From Chrysemys picta bellii (lineage: Eukaryota > Chordata > Testudines > Emydidae): a DNA stretch of 64,000 nucleotides. A program made the position numbers and the translations under genes. This document shows, one piece after another, positions 20,801-30,792 of the stretch. Within the stretch, counting starts at the first letter, position 1. Each line of letters begins with the position of its first letter. The notes below the pieces were generated by a model. That model had not been told where the DNA came from and did no database searches. It saw only the letters and a list, made by a program, of their open reading frames with translations. The stretch is taken from NCBI RefSeq assembly GCF_011386835.1, contig NC_088791.1, positions 57,493,498 through 57,557,497 on the forward strand, given 5' to 3'.

Positions 20801-22455
20801 TACAGCGGAGGGGTCATTTTATCCACTGCTGAAATGCAGCCACCAGTGAAGTGAAATTGAACAGCACCTCACAGGACAGAGCTATAAACGGAGAAGCCCA
20901 ATCTTCAGTTTGGCTATGAATATGGATTAGAACTTCCCCAGAATTCAGGGGCATTTAATATCCGGATTTTTGTTTAGTTCATCATAGAGTTGGGGCCAAA
21001 CATAAAATTCAAAAACAGATTCAAGCTTCACCCAAGTTCAGGATATTTGTATCCAGGTTTGTAGCTCAGGCCCATTTCTACAACTTGTTTTGGGGAAATT
21101 CTTGGATGGGAGGCTCTCTGAGGGAATGGCAGCTCTGTCCATATTGTTCTGTACGTGCTACCAAGGTTTCACAAATAGTAAAGTATAAGAAGGAAACAAT
21201 ATCAAATTGAAACTACTTATTGCATAAACAGTGTCATGTGACAGTATTTTTCCATATTACACTGAGTCTGGGCTTGATCTTGCTAGGCGGCCAGTCCTTC
21301 TAAGAGGTGGTGAGGGCCCTCATTTTGCTTTGACTTTAACAGCTCTTGGGGATGCTCACCACCTGCTAGAAGCCCTAGTGCCTTACTAGATGAAGCTCGT
21401 TAAATAAGGCTACAAGTCTGAACAGGGCCGGCTCTAGGATTTTTGCCACCCCAAGCAGAAACAATTTTGGCCGCCCCCATTTTTTCTTACCCCACCCCTG
21501 GCCCCGCCTCAGCTCCGCCCCTTCCCCAAATCCCTAGCCCTGCCTCCTCCCCCAGGCTCTCAAGCCTAGGAGGGAGGGGGAGAAGCGGCGCGCACGCTGC
21601 AGCCACTCGGCGTCTCCCCCTCCCTCCCAGGCTCTCAAACCTGGGAGGGAGGGGGAGCAGCAGCGCGCGAATCAGCTGTTTCGTGTGCCGTGGCGTGCGA
21701 GCGGCAGCAGCGGAGGTGAGCTAGGGAGGCCGGGGCACATTTTTAGGGGCGGCATTCTGGCGCCGGCCATGCTGCCCCTAAAAATGTGCCACCCCAAGCA
21801 CCAGCTTGTTTTGCTGGTGCCTAGAGCCGGTCCTGAGTCTGAAGAAAACTGATCCACTGTACTATCTTGAGATGGGGCAGCCATACTGAAGAGTGGCCTT
21901 TACCTGCTCCATGTTCAAGGGGTGTTATGTCCTTGATAGCATTGCCAAAGTTCTGCTTCCAGAGGCAGAATTTCTTGAAACAATATGAAACCACTTCCGA
22001 CTAGTTAGACTCTTATGTAGGCTCTGGGTAGCAGGCTGGTATTGCATTTCCTTTCTCTAGAGAACTTTGCACCATTTTTTTCAGTACTTACATAAAAAAC
22101 CTGGAGGTGAGCAGTCTACATTAGCTGATGATTTCATTAATGGGTGTTCTATAAACCCTGATTTTGTTAGCTTCAACACTAGCATTTTGAGGATTTTGGT
22201 TCTATGCACATTTATATCCATTGACAGGTTACAGTCATACATATTCTGTTTTCAATACAGATGCAGTCAATGGGAATCATCAGCAATTCATTGAATGGAA
22301 TGGGATCATCAGAAGCAGCTGGTTTATCCATTAGTAATGAAGCAAATTTGATGAGTGACTATGAGTTTATTCACTGCTTCAGGAGAGACTCCAATAAAGT
22401 ACAAAGCTACTTAAAAATTCTTAAATGTAGGATTTGGCCAGGAAATAGTTGTTGA
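14808..22455 (+). CDS. PRL2: Prolactin-like hormone (PRL2/PRL-L type), five exons, complete
   Basis: A secreted four-helix hormone of the prolactin/growth hormone family, expected to act through a prolactin-type cytokine receptor. Coding exons are 14808-14826, 14917-15101, 15566-15673, 19412-19591 and 22261-22455 (19, 185, 108, 180 and 195 bp; 228 residues). The 108 and 180 bp exons and the phases match prolactin. Residues 1-28 form a signal peptide with an LCALLWLLG core. Cysteines 86 (GKCHTS) and 203 (FIHCFRRD), and 220 (LKCRIW) with 228 (last residue), are the two family disulfides. Cysteines 30 and 38 give the extra N-terminal loop of tetrapod prolactins, here one residue longer. Helix 1 contains LFDRVIQHS; helix 4 ends RRDSNKVQSYLKILKC. 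It is too divergent from pituitary prolactin to be that gene, and the N-terminal pair argues against growth hormone. The family call is firm; the paralogue name is inferred. Confidence 0.88.
14917..15101 (+). CDS. PRL2: Prolactin-like gene, exon 2
   Basis: The acceptor is CTCTTCCCAG and the donor GTGAGT. It encodes the rest of the signal peptide, the N-terminal cysteine pair and helix 1 (VSDLFDRVIQHSDRLHSL). It ends in phase 0. Confidence 0.9.
15566..15673 (+). CDS. PRL2: Prolactin-like gene, exon 3
   Basis: The acceptor is TTCCCTTTAG and the donor GTAAGG. It is 108 bp, as in prolactin, and encodes the loop with GKCHTS, the first cysteine of the large disulfide. Confidence 0.9.
16005..16465. 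mobile_element. hAT-like MITE in intron 3, 8 bp target duplication
   Basis: The inverted ends are TAAGGCTAAGATTTTGTCA and TGACAAAATCATAGCCTTA. GTTATAGC flanks both sides exactly (15997-16004 and 16466-16473). The left part also holds a smaller inner inverted repeat (ATGGATATTTTTAGTAA against TTACTAAAAATATCCAT). Confidence 0.85.
17187..18956. mobile_element. Palindromic MITE in intron 3, split by a later insertion
   Basis: The left end TTTTCAAAAGCAGCTAAG and right end CTTAGGCACTTTTGAAAG are inverted. The left arm repeats TTAGGAGCCTAA and its inverse. A second element (17294-18935) sits inside it, so only a small part of the right arm remains after 18935. Confidence 0.65.
17294..18935. mobile_element. 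Harbinger-like element with tRNA-like modules, nested in intron 3
   Basis: It is the same family as the 6750-13102 element. The left end is GCCCCAGACCCAGAGGTATT, and the right end TTTGTGGATCTGGCC is followed by TTA. The left flank reads ATA, probably mutated. tRNA-like modules are visible near 17625-17690 and 18083-18135 (ATAGCTCAGTGGTTAGAATG), with reverse-oriented ones near 17745 and 18170. The length is about 1.64 kb, with no coding frame. Confidence 0.7.
19412..19591 (+). CDS. PRL2: Prolactin-like gene, exon 4 (GC donor)
   Basis: The acceptor is TTGTTTTCAAG. It is 180 bp, exactly the usual prolactin size, if the donor is GAAG/GCAAGA at 19592, a GC-type splice site. An in-frame GT alternative (AAA/GTAACA at 19580) would drop four codons (VTEK). 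It encodes helices 2-3 (LILRLLQAWKEPLSHF). Confidence 0.82.
19705..20312. mobile_element. Harbinger-like element with tRNA-like modules, 5' truncated, intron 4
   Basis: It shares text with the 6750 and 17294 copies (ATAGCTCAGTGGTTGGAGCA, TAGGCACC motifs, TTCATTGTATAGG near the right end). The right end CTGGATTCCACCCCTAG resembles the family terminus. The left end is missing or too diverged to place. Confidence 0.6.
20329..20484. mobile_element. Mariner-type MITE, TA target
   Basis: The inverted ends are CACCTGTACCTCAATATAAC and TTATATCAGTGTAGAGGTG, with TA on both sides (20327-20328, 20485-20486). The interior repeats ATATAACACGGTAA. There is no coding capacity. Confidence 0.8.
21423..21835. 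mobile_element. hAT-like MITE in intron 4, 8 bp target duplication
   Basis: The inverted ends are CAGGGCCGGCTCTAGG and CCTAGAGCCGGTCCTG. AGTCTGAA flanks both sides perfectly (21415-21422, 21836-21843). It also has inner inverted segments (CACCCCAAGCA and its related TGCCACCCC) and a local GC-rich duplication (CTCCCAGGCTCTCAA). Confidence 0.9.
22261..22455 (+). CDS. PRL2: Prolactin-like gene, exon 5 with stop
   Basis: The acceptor is TTTCAATACAG. It encodes 64 residues ending GNSC, then TGA. It holds helix 4 and the three C-terminal cysteines (exon residues 39, 56 and 64). The pattern CFRRDSNKVQSYLKILKCR is diagnostic of the prolactin family. Confidence 0.93.
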   Translation: MQSMGIISNSLNGMGSSEAAGLSISNEANLMSDYEFIHCFRRDSNKVQSYLKILKCRIWPGNSC

Positions 22456-22844
22456 GTTTTAATCTGTGACAGGCAATTTTCAGAATTAAAGCTACATGTT
22501 GTTTGCAAAGATGGAGCAAAATAATTTATAAAGGTTTTATGACATTTACAGTAATAGTAAATTATTAACAAAGAAAACTAGTTTTGAATGGCTTTGCCAA
22601 TTATTTATTTTACACTGTTAACCTACACAGTTGAAATATTACATAAGGCATAATGTGTGTATGTGGGTTTCACACACCAGGAAGAGTGGATTTCAGGGGT
22701 AGTGCATAAATCAGTTTCTGTATTTACTACAGTATGTCAAACTGCAATTTAAATAGTTCACACATTTTCAGGTGTACATATTGTCATTGAAGCTAAACAT
22801 CAATAAATTAGCTAAGTCTTGGTACAAGACATGCATAGACTTTA

Positions 22845-22850
22845 AATAAA
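22845..22850 (+). terminator. Likely poly(A) signal of the prolactin-like gene
   Basis: AATAAA lies 390 bp after the stop, with a T-rich stretch just downstream. An earlier AATAAA at 22802-22807 is an alternative. The 3' UTR would span 22456 to about 22870. Confidence 0.55.
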
Positions 22851-23160
22851 GTATATTTTTATAATAAAAGTTGTTTCATTTATCATGTGACAAAAGTACT
22901 TATGTTTAAAAGTACTTAACGTATGGTATTACTGATGGGTTTAGGAGGATATATGACCCTCTGACTACCCTTCTTCCCCATCAAACTTCTAACTTTTTTC
23001 CTAACTTGCTGCAAGCTTTTACAAATATTGATGTAGTTTCAGGAGTCCCTAAGAACAGGAGTCTGATAGTCTAACACTGAGTAGCACCTTATTCCATGAG
23101 TAGTCCCACTGAGAACTCTTATGGAAAAAAGTACTATAGCACATGAGTAAGGGCCTAATT

Positions 23161-23907
23161 CAGGGGTGAGCAAACTAGGGCCTGTGGGCCGGATCCGGCC
23201 CACGAGCCGTTTTAAGCCAGCTCGTGAGCCGCACCATCTGGCTCGGCCCCACTCTGGCCGGGGCGTTGGATAGGCGGCCGGACCACACAGCTCGGCAGCG
23301 CTCCAGTTGGGGTGCTGGGTCAAGTGCCGCACAACACGGCTTGGCCTCGCTCCAGCTGGGGCACAGGGCCACAACATGTGACTCCCGGAAGCCACAGCAT
23401 GGCCCCACTCCGGCTCCTACGCGCTCCAATGGGAGCTGCAGGGGCAATGCCTGCGGATGGAGCAGCGGGCAGAGTCGCCTGGCTGTGCCTCCAGAGAAGC
23501 CGGAGAAGGGATATGCCACTGCTTCTGGGAGCTGCTTGAGGTAACACCGCTCAGAGCTTGCACCTTCTGAGCCTCTCCCAACCCCCTGCCCCAGCCCTGA
23601 TCCCCCTCCCGCTCTCCAAACCCCTCGATCCCAGCTCAGAGCACCCGCCTGCACCCCAAACCTCCAGCCCCACCCCAGAGCCCGAACCTGCACCCCTTCC
23701 TGCACCCCTGCCCCAGGCCTGATCCCCCTCCCGCCCTCCAAACCCTTCAATCCTAGCCCAGAGCACCCTCCTACACCCCAAACTCCTCATCCCCAGAGCC
23801 TGCACCCCCTCCCACACCCCAACCCCAATTTTGTGAGCATTCATGGCCTGCCATACAATTTCCACTCCTCGATGTGGCCCTTGGGCCAAAAAGTTTGCCC
23901 ACCCTTG
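23161..23907. mobile_element. hAT-like element (0.75 kb), 8 bp target duplication
   Basis: The ends are CAGGGGTGAGCAAACTAGGG and AAAGTTTGCCCACCCTTG. The flanks are GCCTAATT (23153-23160) and GCCTAGTT (23908-23915), one mismatch. The right half is a C-rich minisatellite-like array of CCCAGCCCTGATCC / CTGCACCCC phrases, so the long frames here are artefacts. Confidence 0.85.
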
Positions 23908-24218
23908 GCCTAGTTACTGGTTCAGTCTCAGTGCCAAGGTTGGATGGTGGATAGGGGTGTGTTTCCTGCACACATATCCAGAGTCAGTGCCGAGATGTGG
24001 GTGCTGTAAATTCCATGGTATAGGAAAAACCTTAGATTCATCTGAGTGATAAGGGAGGAGCTATTTTATATTTTCCTAACTATAACGAATGAATGGCACA
24101 TAATTTGAATTTACACTAGTCGGGAATGAAACATTTCTGCCTTCTGAATCCAGATGATGCATATGAGTAGGCATTTATAACTGATTTGGACTCAGCGATG
24201 GCATTCATGATTACCTGG

Positions 24219-24312
24219 GCCCTGATCCTGCAAATACTCATGCATGTGCTTAACTTTATTACTGGGAGTAGTGCCATTTGGACTACAAGAGTACATTTTT
24301 GCAGGAATTAGG
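24219..24312. repeat. Short interspersed palindromic repeat
   Basis: The phrase GGCCCTGATCCTGCAAATAC with TGTGCTTAACTTTA and a degraded mirror copy is a familiar sauropsid palindromic repeat. It is too worn to place its ends. Confidence 0.4.
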
Positions 24313-24573
24313 ACACAGTTTGCAAGCATATGAACATTTACTGTGGGAAACCGTAGAAAATCAAAGCGACGACTTAGAATTGAACACCAAACAGCAACTT
24401 GTCAAGCTATGTCTGAGCATCCATAATGCAGAGCTGGCCTGACTTGTTCAGAGGATATCTGCAAGAAGTCAGCACCTCTGCAACTCAGCCTAAGTGATTT
24501 TCCTCAGGTTGTCTTCAAACAGCAGAGTGGAAAAGGTCACATTTCAAATAGCATAATGTTAGTTATCCCAAGA

Positions 24574-25311
24574 GAGCTAGATTCACAAAGGGAATAAGGC
24601 ACCTAAGTCAAACATTTAGGCACCGCTGGCATTCACAAACCCCCTACTCAGCTGCCGCCCAACATCCCTAGGCACCTAAGGGCCTGCCAAAGGGCCTAAA
24701 TTTAGGCAACTGAGCATGCACACAGCCTTAGCCCTGATGCCACCCAGCAGGTTGGTGCCTAAGCCCCAGTGGGATTCACAAATGAGGTATTCTCCTGTCT
24801 TAACCCACACAAAATGGCCTCACAAGGTTGAGCAGGAGAGCCCCCTCTTAGGCCAGTGGGTTGAGTATGCATCTGGGATATTAGAAACCCAGATTTGATT
24901 CCCTCCTTTGCATGATTAGGAAAAGGGGGTTAAACACAGGCTTCCCACAACTCAGCCGAGGGCCCTAAGTACTGGGCTAACGGTTATAGGTACCTGCTTC
25001 TACATTTCTTGCAAAAAATGGCTTAGGCACTTTCTCCAGGAAAGGGTTCACAGCTTTCCCAAGCAGAGTTAGGAACATAGTTCTGTGAGAGGGGCAGGGT
25101 TTATGCCACAGCCATCTGCTTGGCTTTTCCTAAGGGCTAGCTTATATGGCTTCCTACTCCGTGTGCCGGCTTCTGTGAATCCCATAACTTTCCCCATCCA
25201 TTGTACAGGGAGCCTGGGTGCCTAACTCAGGGTTGTGAATTCCACTGGGCAACATGGCATCTAAAAGTGAGGCATTGCAGCAGCCCCATAGTCCTTTTGT
25301 GAATCTAGCCC
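24574..25311. mobile_element. Harbinger-like element of the TAGGCACC family
   Basis: The inverted ends are GAGCTAGATTCACAAAGGG and CCTTTTGTGAATCTAGCCC. AGA lies on both sides (24571-24573, 25312-25314). The interior matches the 6750 and 17294 copies, including a tRNA-like module near 24848-24900 (GGCCAGTGGGTTGAGTATGC). It has no coding capacity. Confidence 0.7.
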
Positions 25312-25314
25312 AGA

Positions 25315-25869
25315 GTGCCTATACTATTTGGTAAGTTATTGCAAAACTGGTGAAGGAGCCAAAATCCAAAGCTCTTACTAAGCCTATGAATATCCAAAAC
25401 TTACAGCTAACCACAACAAATGTACAATGTCTTATACTATCACAGCAAATACAGTAAGAGGGAAGAGACCCAACCAAAGAAGTTCCCTGAACTTGCCACT
25501 TGTCCTCTTCTTGTAACAGTACAACCAAGGAGGGCATCTGAATGTTGTTTTCATCTACTAGTGGGATTTGAGCTACTTGGATGGAGATGGTCTTCATGAA
25601 TCAGGCTTCCTATGGCTAAGCCCTTGTTCATCTCCTACCTTTTCATGCTCTGCACTGTGTATCTCCTCTGATTGGAGAGAAGAACTAGGCACAGTCAATT
25701 AATACTCCTTTCCCAGCCCATTCTGCTCTGCACAAGGGCCATCTTTGCATTTGCTGGTTAGACAGATAGAGGTAGGAGGCAAGTCATGACATTTATTCCC
25801 GCTCCCACTTTTCACGGAGTTATCAGTAATTGAATGGAGCTCACATTGCCAGTTGCGGGGAGTATAACA
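25315..25869. other. Intergenic, nothing recognised
   Basis: No exon, RNA or clear repeat boundary is seen. Open frames here are short and lack family signals. Confidence 0.4.
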
Positions 25870-25995
25870 ATTATTAATGACTATTTATATTGCATAAGCA
25901 CTCAGAAGCCCCAAGCAGAACTGAGGCCCTGTTGTCCTAGACATAGTACAAACACACAGGAACACATAGCTCCTGCACTGAAGATCTTACTCGCT
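25870..25995 (-). mobile_element. L2-type LINE 3' tail fragment
   Basis: The text GCACTCAGAAGCCCCAAGCA followed by GAGGCCC and ACATAGTACAAACACA is the reverse strand of the L2 3' tail common in turtles (another copy lies at 35799). Confidence 0.6.
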
Positions 25996-26395
25996 ATAAT
26001 TCCTTAGACAAGATGATATTACATATATATTATAGAATACAAAAGTAATTATTTCTGATTTCCAGTGTTTTCAAAGGAACTCAGGCTTCTTATAATAACA
26101 AAACTAGAGATTTGTGAGGCATATGGAAAAACTACAGCTTGTGGCTATGCTCCTCTCTCATGCTCCCAATGCCTTTTTATATTCCCCTCTCCCCCAACAG
26201 TGACATTGCCTCTGTCACCAATCGGGAATAGCTATTTACTGATCAGCAAAAAAAAGTTGAAGGATATCTCATCAATTGCCATTTAAATCATCTCTCACTA
26301 ACAATACTGTATTATCACAATTAGATTTTGTTGTATAGATAATTAAATAAATCAAGATACCAGCATAAAACTGTGAAAACAGAAAAAAAGAGGAA

Positions 26396-26536
26396 CAGAG
26401 GGTCCTGTGGCACCTTTAAGACTAACAGAAGTATTGGGAGCATAAGCTTTCGTGGGTAAGAACCTCACTTCTTGCATCTGAGGACCCTCTGTTGCTTTTT
26501 ACAGATTCAGATTAACACGGCTACCCCTCTGATACT
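26396..26536. mobile_element. Short fold-back retroelement with hammerhead-like core, 15 bp target duplication
   Basis: AGAAAAAAAGAGGAA repeats exactly on both sides (26381-26395 and 26537-26551). The left part is antisense: on the - strand it reads AAGAAGTGAGGTTCTTACCC, then ACGAAAGCTTATGCTCCC. The right part is sense and ends with the family tail (TAACACGGCTACCCCTCTGA). The - strand segment has a stem-loop between an incomplete CUGANGA-like box (only AAGA left) and an intact GAAA, the arrangement of a hammerhead ribozyme core. A broken relative of the 47917 copy. Confidence 0.7.
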
Positions 26537-26551
26537 AGAAAAAAAGAGGAA

Positions 26552-28352
26552 AACCCATTGAAATGTTCAATGTAATAGGCATCCAAACAGCTCCTTCTAT
26601 ATTAAGGCAATGTATCCTCAGAGCAAGTGTTAAGAGAGGGAATTGGAGATGGACACCTACTAAATGTAGCTCTTATAGTGCAAAACTCTATTTGTGTGTT
26701 CATGACTGTCAAGATTCAGTAACAATTGATAAGAGCACCATCATTATGATTGTTTACAGTACTGATCTAGTGATTTCATTTCTTTTACCTGAGTAACAGG
26801 TCTAGAAAGCAATTCACAACACCCTCTTCTACATGCTGTTGACATCAAGCAAATATGAAAGTTGGTCATCAAAAATATGGTTACAGCTATGAGCCAATAC
26901 AGCAAATTTACACTGTACTATGGGCAAAAATCACTCTAAACTGCGGTCCAGTATTGCCATTTACTTACCTGTACTAGAACCCAAATGAATGTGCAGCATA
27001 TACTGTGCCAATTAGGGATGATCCCATTCTCTGTGATGCCAACAAAGACAGAGTACAACAGGAACACTCATTAATTAAGGCACAAAGATTTTCTCTGATG
27101 TAATCCGCCCACTTACCAATATTCTCTCTGCAAAGTTCATGTCAGTCAGAGGTTTGTACTTTAGTACAGGTATCACACATCAGGAATCCAAAGGTAAAAA
27201 ACACTGTAAGAGTTAAATCATCAAAAATGGAAGCAGCAAAGGTGCAGCATGAAGGAATGGCATACTTATGAAGCACATAATATGAATGCGTCAGCCACAC
27301 ACAGAAATATTTCTACATCTTTGATCTTATTGAATCTTATGAGAAAGGAGGCTACACATTGTCTCACCTTTCAGAAGGCTTAAAGAATGCCATTCTTTTA
27401 TTAAGTGGCAAAGACCAAAGCCAACAGCCAGATAAAGGGATTAAGGACAAAGGAATCTCTCAAACCAACATGGGCTAATTAAAAGAAAGACAAGATGTAC
27501 ACTGGGCACAGTGAGGAACGAATCTGATTTTTTCTTTTCACTCCCTTTGATGTGATGCCCAAGCTGCCTGTATTTGAATAAACATTATTTGGAATGCTGT
27601 CCCCACTCTTCTGTTTACATCACAGATGTCAGGTGGGATTCATTTCCTGTTTCTTAGTTAATCTTTTTGTTTGTGCTCCAGGTAATCCTTGGCTCCCTCC
27701 ACTCATGCTGCCATTGCTGCAGGGCCAGAAATGTGTCAGAGCCAGGCCAAAATGTTTTCCCTCCTTGTCATTTAAATGCTCTGACCAGGTGGATTTTCAA
27801 AGTGAAATATGAAATTAGCTAAGACAGTGGAGTTCATTCATTCTGATCTCTCCTATGCTGGTTTTATATTCATGTGATTCCATTGGCTGTGGTGGAGTTA
27901 CTATTTCATGGAGATAAATGAGATCAGAATCAAGCCCAGGATGTTATTACAGGACACTGAGGAAGGCAGCATCTGTGGCAGCTGGTTAGTGGGGCGAATG
28001 ATGCCAAGCCTCACCAATAACGCCACAGTTGTCAGATACACTGTAGGTGTGTGTAGCAGTGACTGATGCACTGCAGGGTGCACTATCACTTGCTGCCACT
28101 AAGGGACTCCTGCAAGTGAAACCGTTCCAGGCCCTGAAGGCTGTAGGGCACCTGGCTGTCATGGGTGTCTCTGGGCCCTGCAGCACAAATACTGCAGGCA
28201 GCAGAAGGAGGCGGCACAGAACAGGGAATACAGGCTTCTGTGGGGATGATTTCCTTCAGTTCCAGAGGCAGAATGCCTGGCTCTTTGCACATGAATGCCG
28301 CAGCATAGAGCCCCTCAAGTCCCTGCAACACAGGGCCTGCAAGGAGCCGAGG
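26552..28352. other. Intergenic, no gene seen
   Basis: Mostly single-copy-looking AT-rich DNA. Around 28050-28350 composition rises in GC and frames open on both strands, but I see no splice-linked or family-like protein. Confidence 0.4.
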
Positions 28353-28354
28353 TA

Positions 28355-28505
28355 GAGTTGCCACCACTGAGATACAAAAAAAGAGGACACGGATGGCCCT
28401 GAACCCATAAAACTGGACACCTGGCTGTGTACTAAGCACCCTTACAGATATCCCAGGACGGCTACCTCAAAAAAGGGATGGTCCTGGTTGGCCAGGTGGC
28501 AACAC
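28355..28505. mobile_element. Short TA-flanked MITE
   Basis: The ends GAGTTGCCACC and GGTGGCAACAC are inverted, with TA on each side (28353-28354, 28506-28507). A possible relative with GATTGCCAACAG / GTTGGCAATTCC ends spans about 47169-47452. Confidence 0.6.
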
Positions 28506-28507
28506 TA

Positions 28508-29440
28508 GAAGGTGCAGAGCAAACATTCTACATCCTCACAGAGACAGCCTATAGGGTTCCCTGCACATGTGCCCAGCAGCCAGTTTTTTCTTTCTATTTC
28601 TGCTCCTGCATCTCCAGGTCCAGCATGAAATAGGGGAAGGCAAGGCGGTGACAGTGGGCTGGGCTAGGCAAGGGGTTCTGAGTTGGGTGATGTTGGTGGG
28701 TGCCAGCTAGGGAGGGGAAGGGTTCTGCGCTGGGGTTGGATTTGTGACCTGGGGGGTTTGTGTGGCAGGGGTATTCTGAACCTGAGTAGGGGAAGTTACA
28801 GAGCTGAGGAAGTGGTTTAGAGTTATGAAGAGGTTTGGTAGGAATCGGAGGGGTTCTCAGCATTGGGGCTTAGGTATGTGCAGAATGTCTATGAGCAAGG
28901 GGTGGAGAGAGGCTGGGGAGGTTCTGAGCTAGGATGGGGACAGGATGAGTTGGCAGGGCTGAGGGTGAATTGAGTAGGGGAAGGTGGAGATGCAGCAGGA
29001 AATTTGTATCACCCATTTCTGTTCTCCTTGTTCCGGCATAACTGATGTTTATAAACTATTTAAAGAAAATGCATGTATACTATTTGATCCATCGCTAACA
29101 TATGACATTTCAGGAGAGAATGGCAAAGTAAATGTCTTGTGATATTTACAACATTCATGATGAGTGGTGCTTCTTTGCTGAAATTTCATAATGCACGTTG
29201 AAGGGAAATTTCCACTTTAAATAGCATTAACTAAGAGGGATCAAGGTTGTATGTTTTACAGGTTTAACTTTATTTTGGTGTTAGGGACTCAGACCACTCT
29301 AGTTCTGGTCCCAAATTCACACAGTGTTTCTGGAGGACTAAAGAAAGTCAAATTGACATTGAAGAGAACATTTAAAACCAACATGTTGAAAATTTTCCCT
29401 TTGCTTTTTGGAAGTCTTGTTGCACACCTAGAGTATTTTA
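28508..29440. other. Intergenic; G-rich tract 28620-29000
   Basis: The stretch 28620-29000 is purine/G-rich with recurring phrases GGGGTTCTGAG and GGGGAAGG, like a worn minisatellite. No gene is seen. Confidence 0.4.
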
Positions 29441-29499
29441 TGGCCAGATCCTCAAATATGTACTGAAGTGATTAACTGCCTCTTTCGGCTGCTGCTCTC

Positions 29500-30395
29500 T
29501 AACTCTGTAAGTGCCTATGTTTCCTCTGGTGGACATGCACAAAGCCATCTAAGTCCTGACACCAACCCCACAGCTAACAAGCTGCTCGGAGCCCTGGCAC
29601 AAGACAGAGCCCCAGCAGCTTCAAACTATTAGGATTCTCAAACTAGGCATGCCCCTGCCTATCTCACCAGTGGGGCCTGACCCTTTAATTGTGCTCTGAG
29701 TACACTGAAGGGATGTCCAGACTGCAAAAAACCTCTGCAGCAATAAGTCTTAGAGCTCAGGTCAATTGATTTGGGCCTGCGCTTCAGGGCTAAAAATGGT
29801 AGTGCCGATGTTCCCACTTGGGCTGGAGCCCAGGCTCTTTAACCCAGCAAGGAAGATGGGGCTTAGAGCCTGGGCTCCAGCCCAAGCGGGAATATCTACA
29901 CTGTTATTTTTAGCCCCAATACACAAGTTCCAAAAGCTCAAATCAGTTGACCCAGGCTCTGAGACTTACTGCCATAGGTTTGGGGTTTTTTTGTGTGCAG
30001 TGTAGACATACCCTTATAGGCTCAGGCCCTGCACAAGAAACATAGGCACAAATGTCAGAATAACCCAGTGGTTAGGATAAATGTGGAGAGGGTTCATAGC
30101 CAAGAACCTCAAGCAGAGATAGGTGCCTCCCACAGGCCCGTGAATCAGGCTCCTAAAGCTGAAATCAATGGGATTTGACCCTAAGCCCTATCCTCTGCAT
30201 TTCACTCCCAGCTGGATTATGTGCCCCCCCTCAGCTTGTTGGCTTCTGAGGCTCCTTTCTTAGGCACCTAATTCTCCACATGCATTAAATGGGGAACCAC
30301 TGCACCTAACTCAGGGCTGTGAATTCCAGTAGGCAGCTAGGTGCCTAAGGGTTAGGTGTTGCAGTGACTAGATACCTTTGTACCCCATCTTGAGT
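29500..30395. mobile_element. Diverged TAGGCACC-family element, split by a MITE
   Basis: The left piece (about 29500-29709) and right piece (about 30014-30395) carry family words (GTGCCTA, CTTAGGCACCTAATTCTC, AACTCAGGGCTGTGAATTCC). The ends are not definable. Confidence 0.5.
29710..30013. mobile_element. Harbinger-like MITE nested in a repeat
   Basis: The ends GGGATGTCCAGACTGCA and TGCAGTGTAGACATACCC are inverted. An inner inverted pair (TTGGGCTGGAGCCCAGGCTC, GAGCCTGGGCTCCAGCCCAA) gives a long hairpin. The flanks GAA and TTA do not match well, so the target duplication is lost. Confidence 0.65.
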
Positions 30396-30545
30396 GGCAA
30401 TTCATCTGAGTCTCTTCCTCCCTTCTCACCAAGCCCAGGGGCAACTTGGAGGCTCTGGCTCCCAGGGCTGTACATATGAGAGGAGGAGTTTCATTCAGCT
30501 TGTGGGTTGAGCACTTCTGGTCCTTTAGGGGAAGAAGGGTGGGTG

Positions 30546-30784
30546 CAGGGCCGGCTCCAGGCACCAGCGCAGCAAGCAGGTGCTTGGGGCAGCCAACGGA
30601 AAGGGGCAGCACGTCCGGGTCTTCGGCAGCAATTCAGCAGCGGGTCCCTCGGTCCCTCTCAGAGGGAAGGACTTGCTACCAAATTGCTGCTGAAGAACGA
30701 AGCTGCCACCGATCGTGGTGGGTTTTTTTGTTTTGTTTTGTTTTCCCGCCACTTGGGGAGGCAAAAATGCTGGAGCCTGCCCTG
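30546..30784. mobile_element. hAT-like MITE, 8 bp target duplication
   Basis: The ends are CAGGGCCGGCTCCAGGCA and TGCTGGAGCCTGCCCTG. GGTGGGTG flanks both sides exactly (30538-30545, 30785-30792). It is the same end family as 21423-21835, with an internal AGCAATTCAGCAGC / TTGCTGCTGAAG inverted pair. Confidence 0.85.
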
Positions 30785-30792
30785 GGTGGGTG

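Noticed and set aside
14808..22455. Growth hormone or somatolactin identity
   Set aside because: The N-terminal cysteine pair and the CFRRDS...LKC pattern fit prolactin; growth hormone lacks the first pair.
23175..23889. Overlapping open frames of 100-190 codons
   Set aside because: They lie inside a hAT-like element with defined ends and target duplication, and the proteins are low-complexity Gly/Arg/Pro text.
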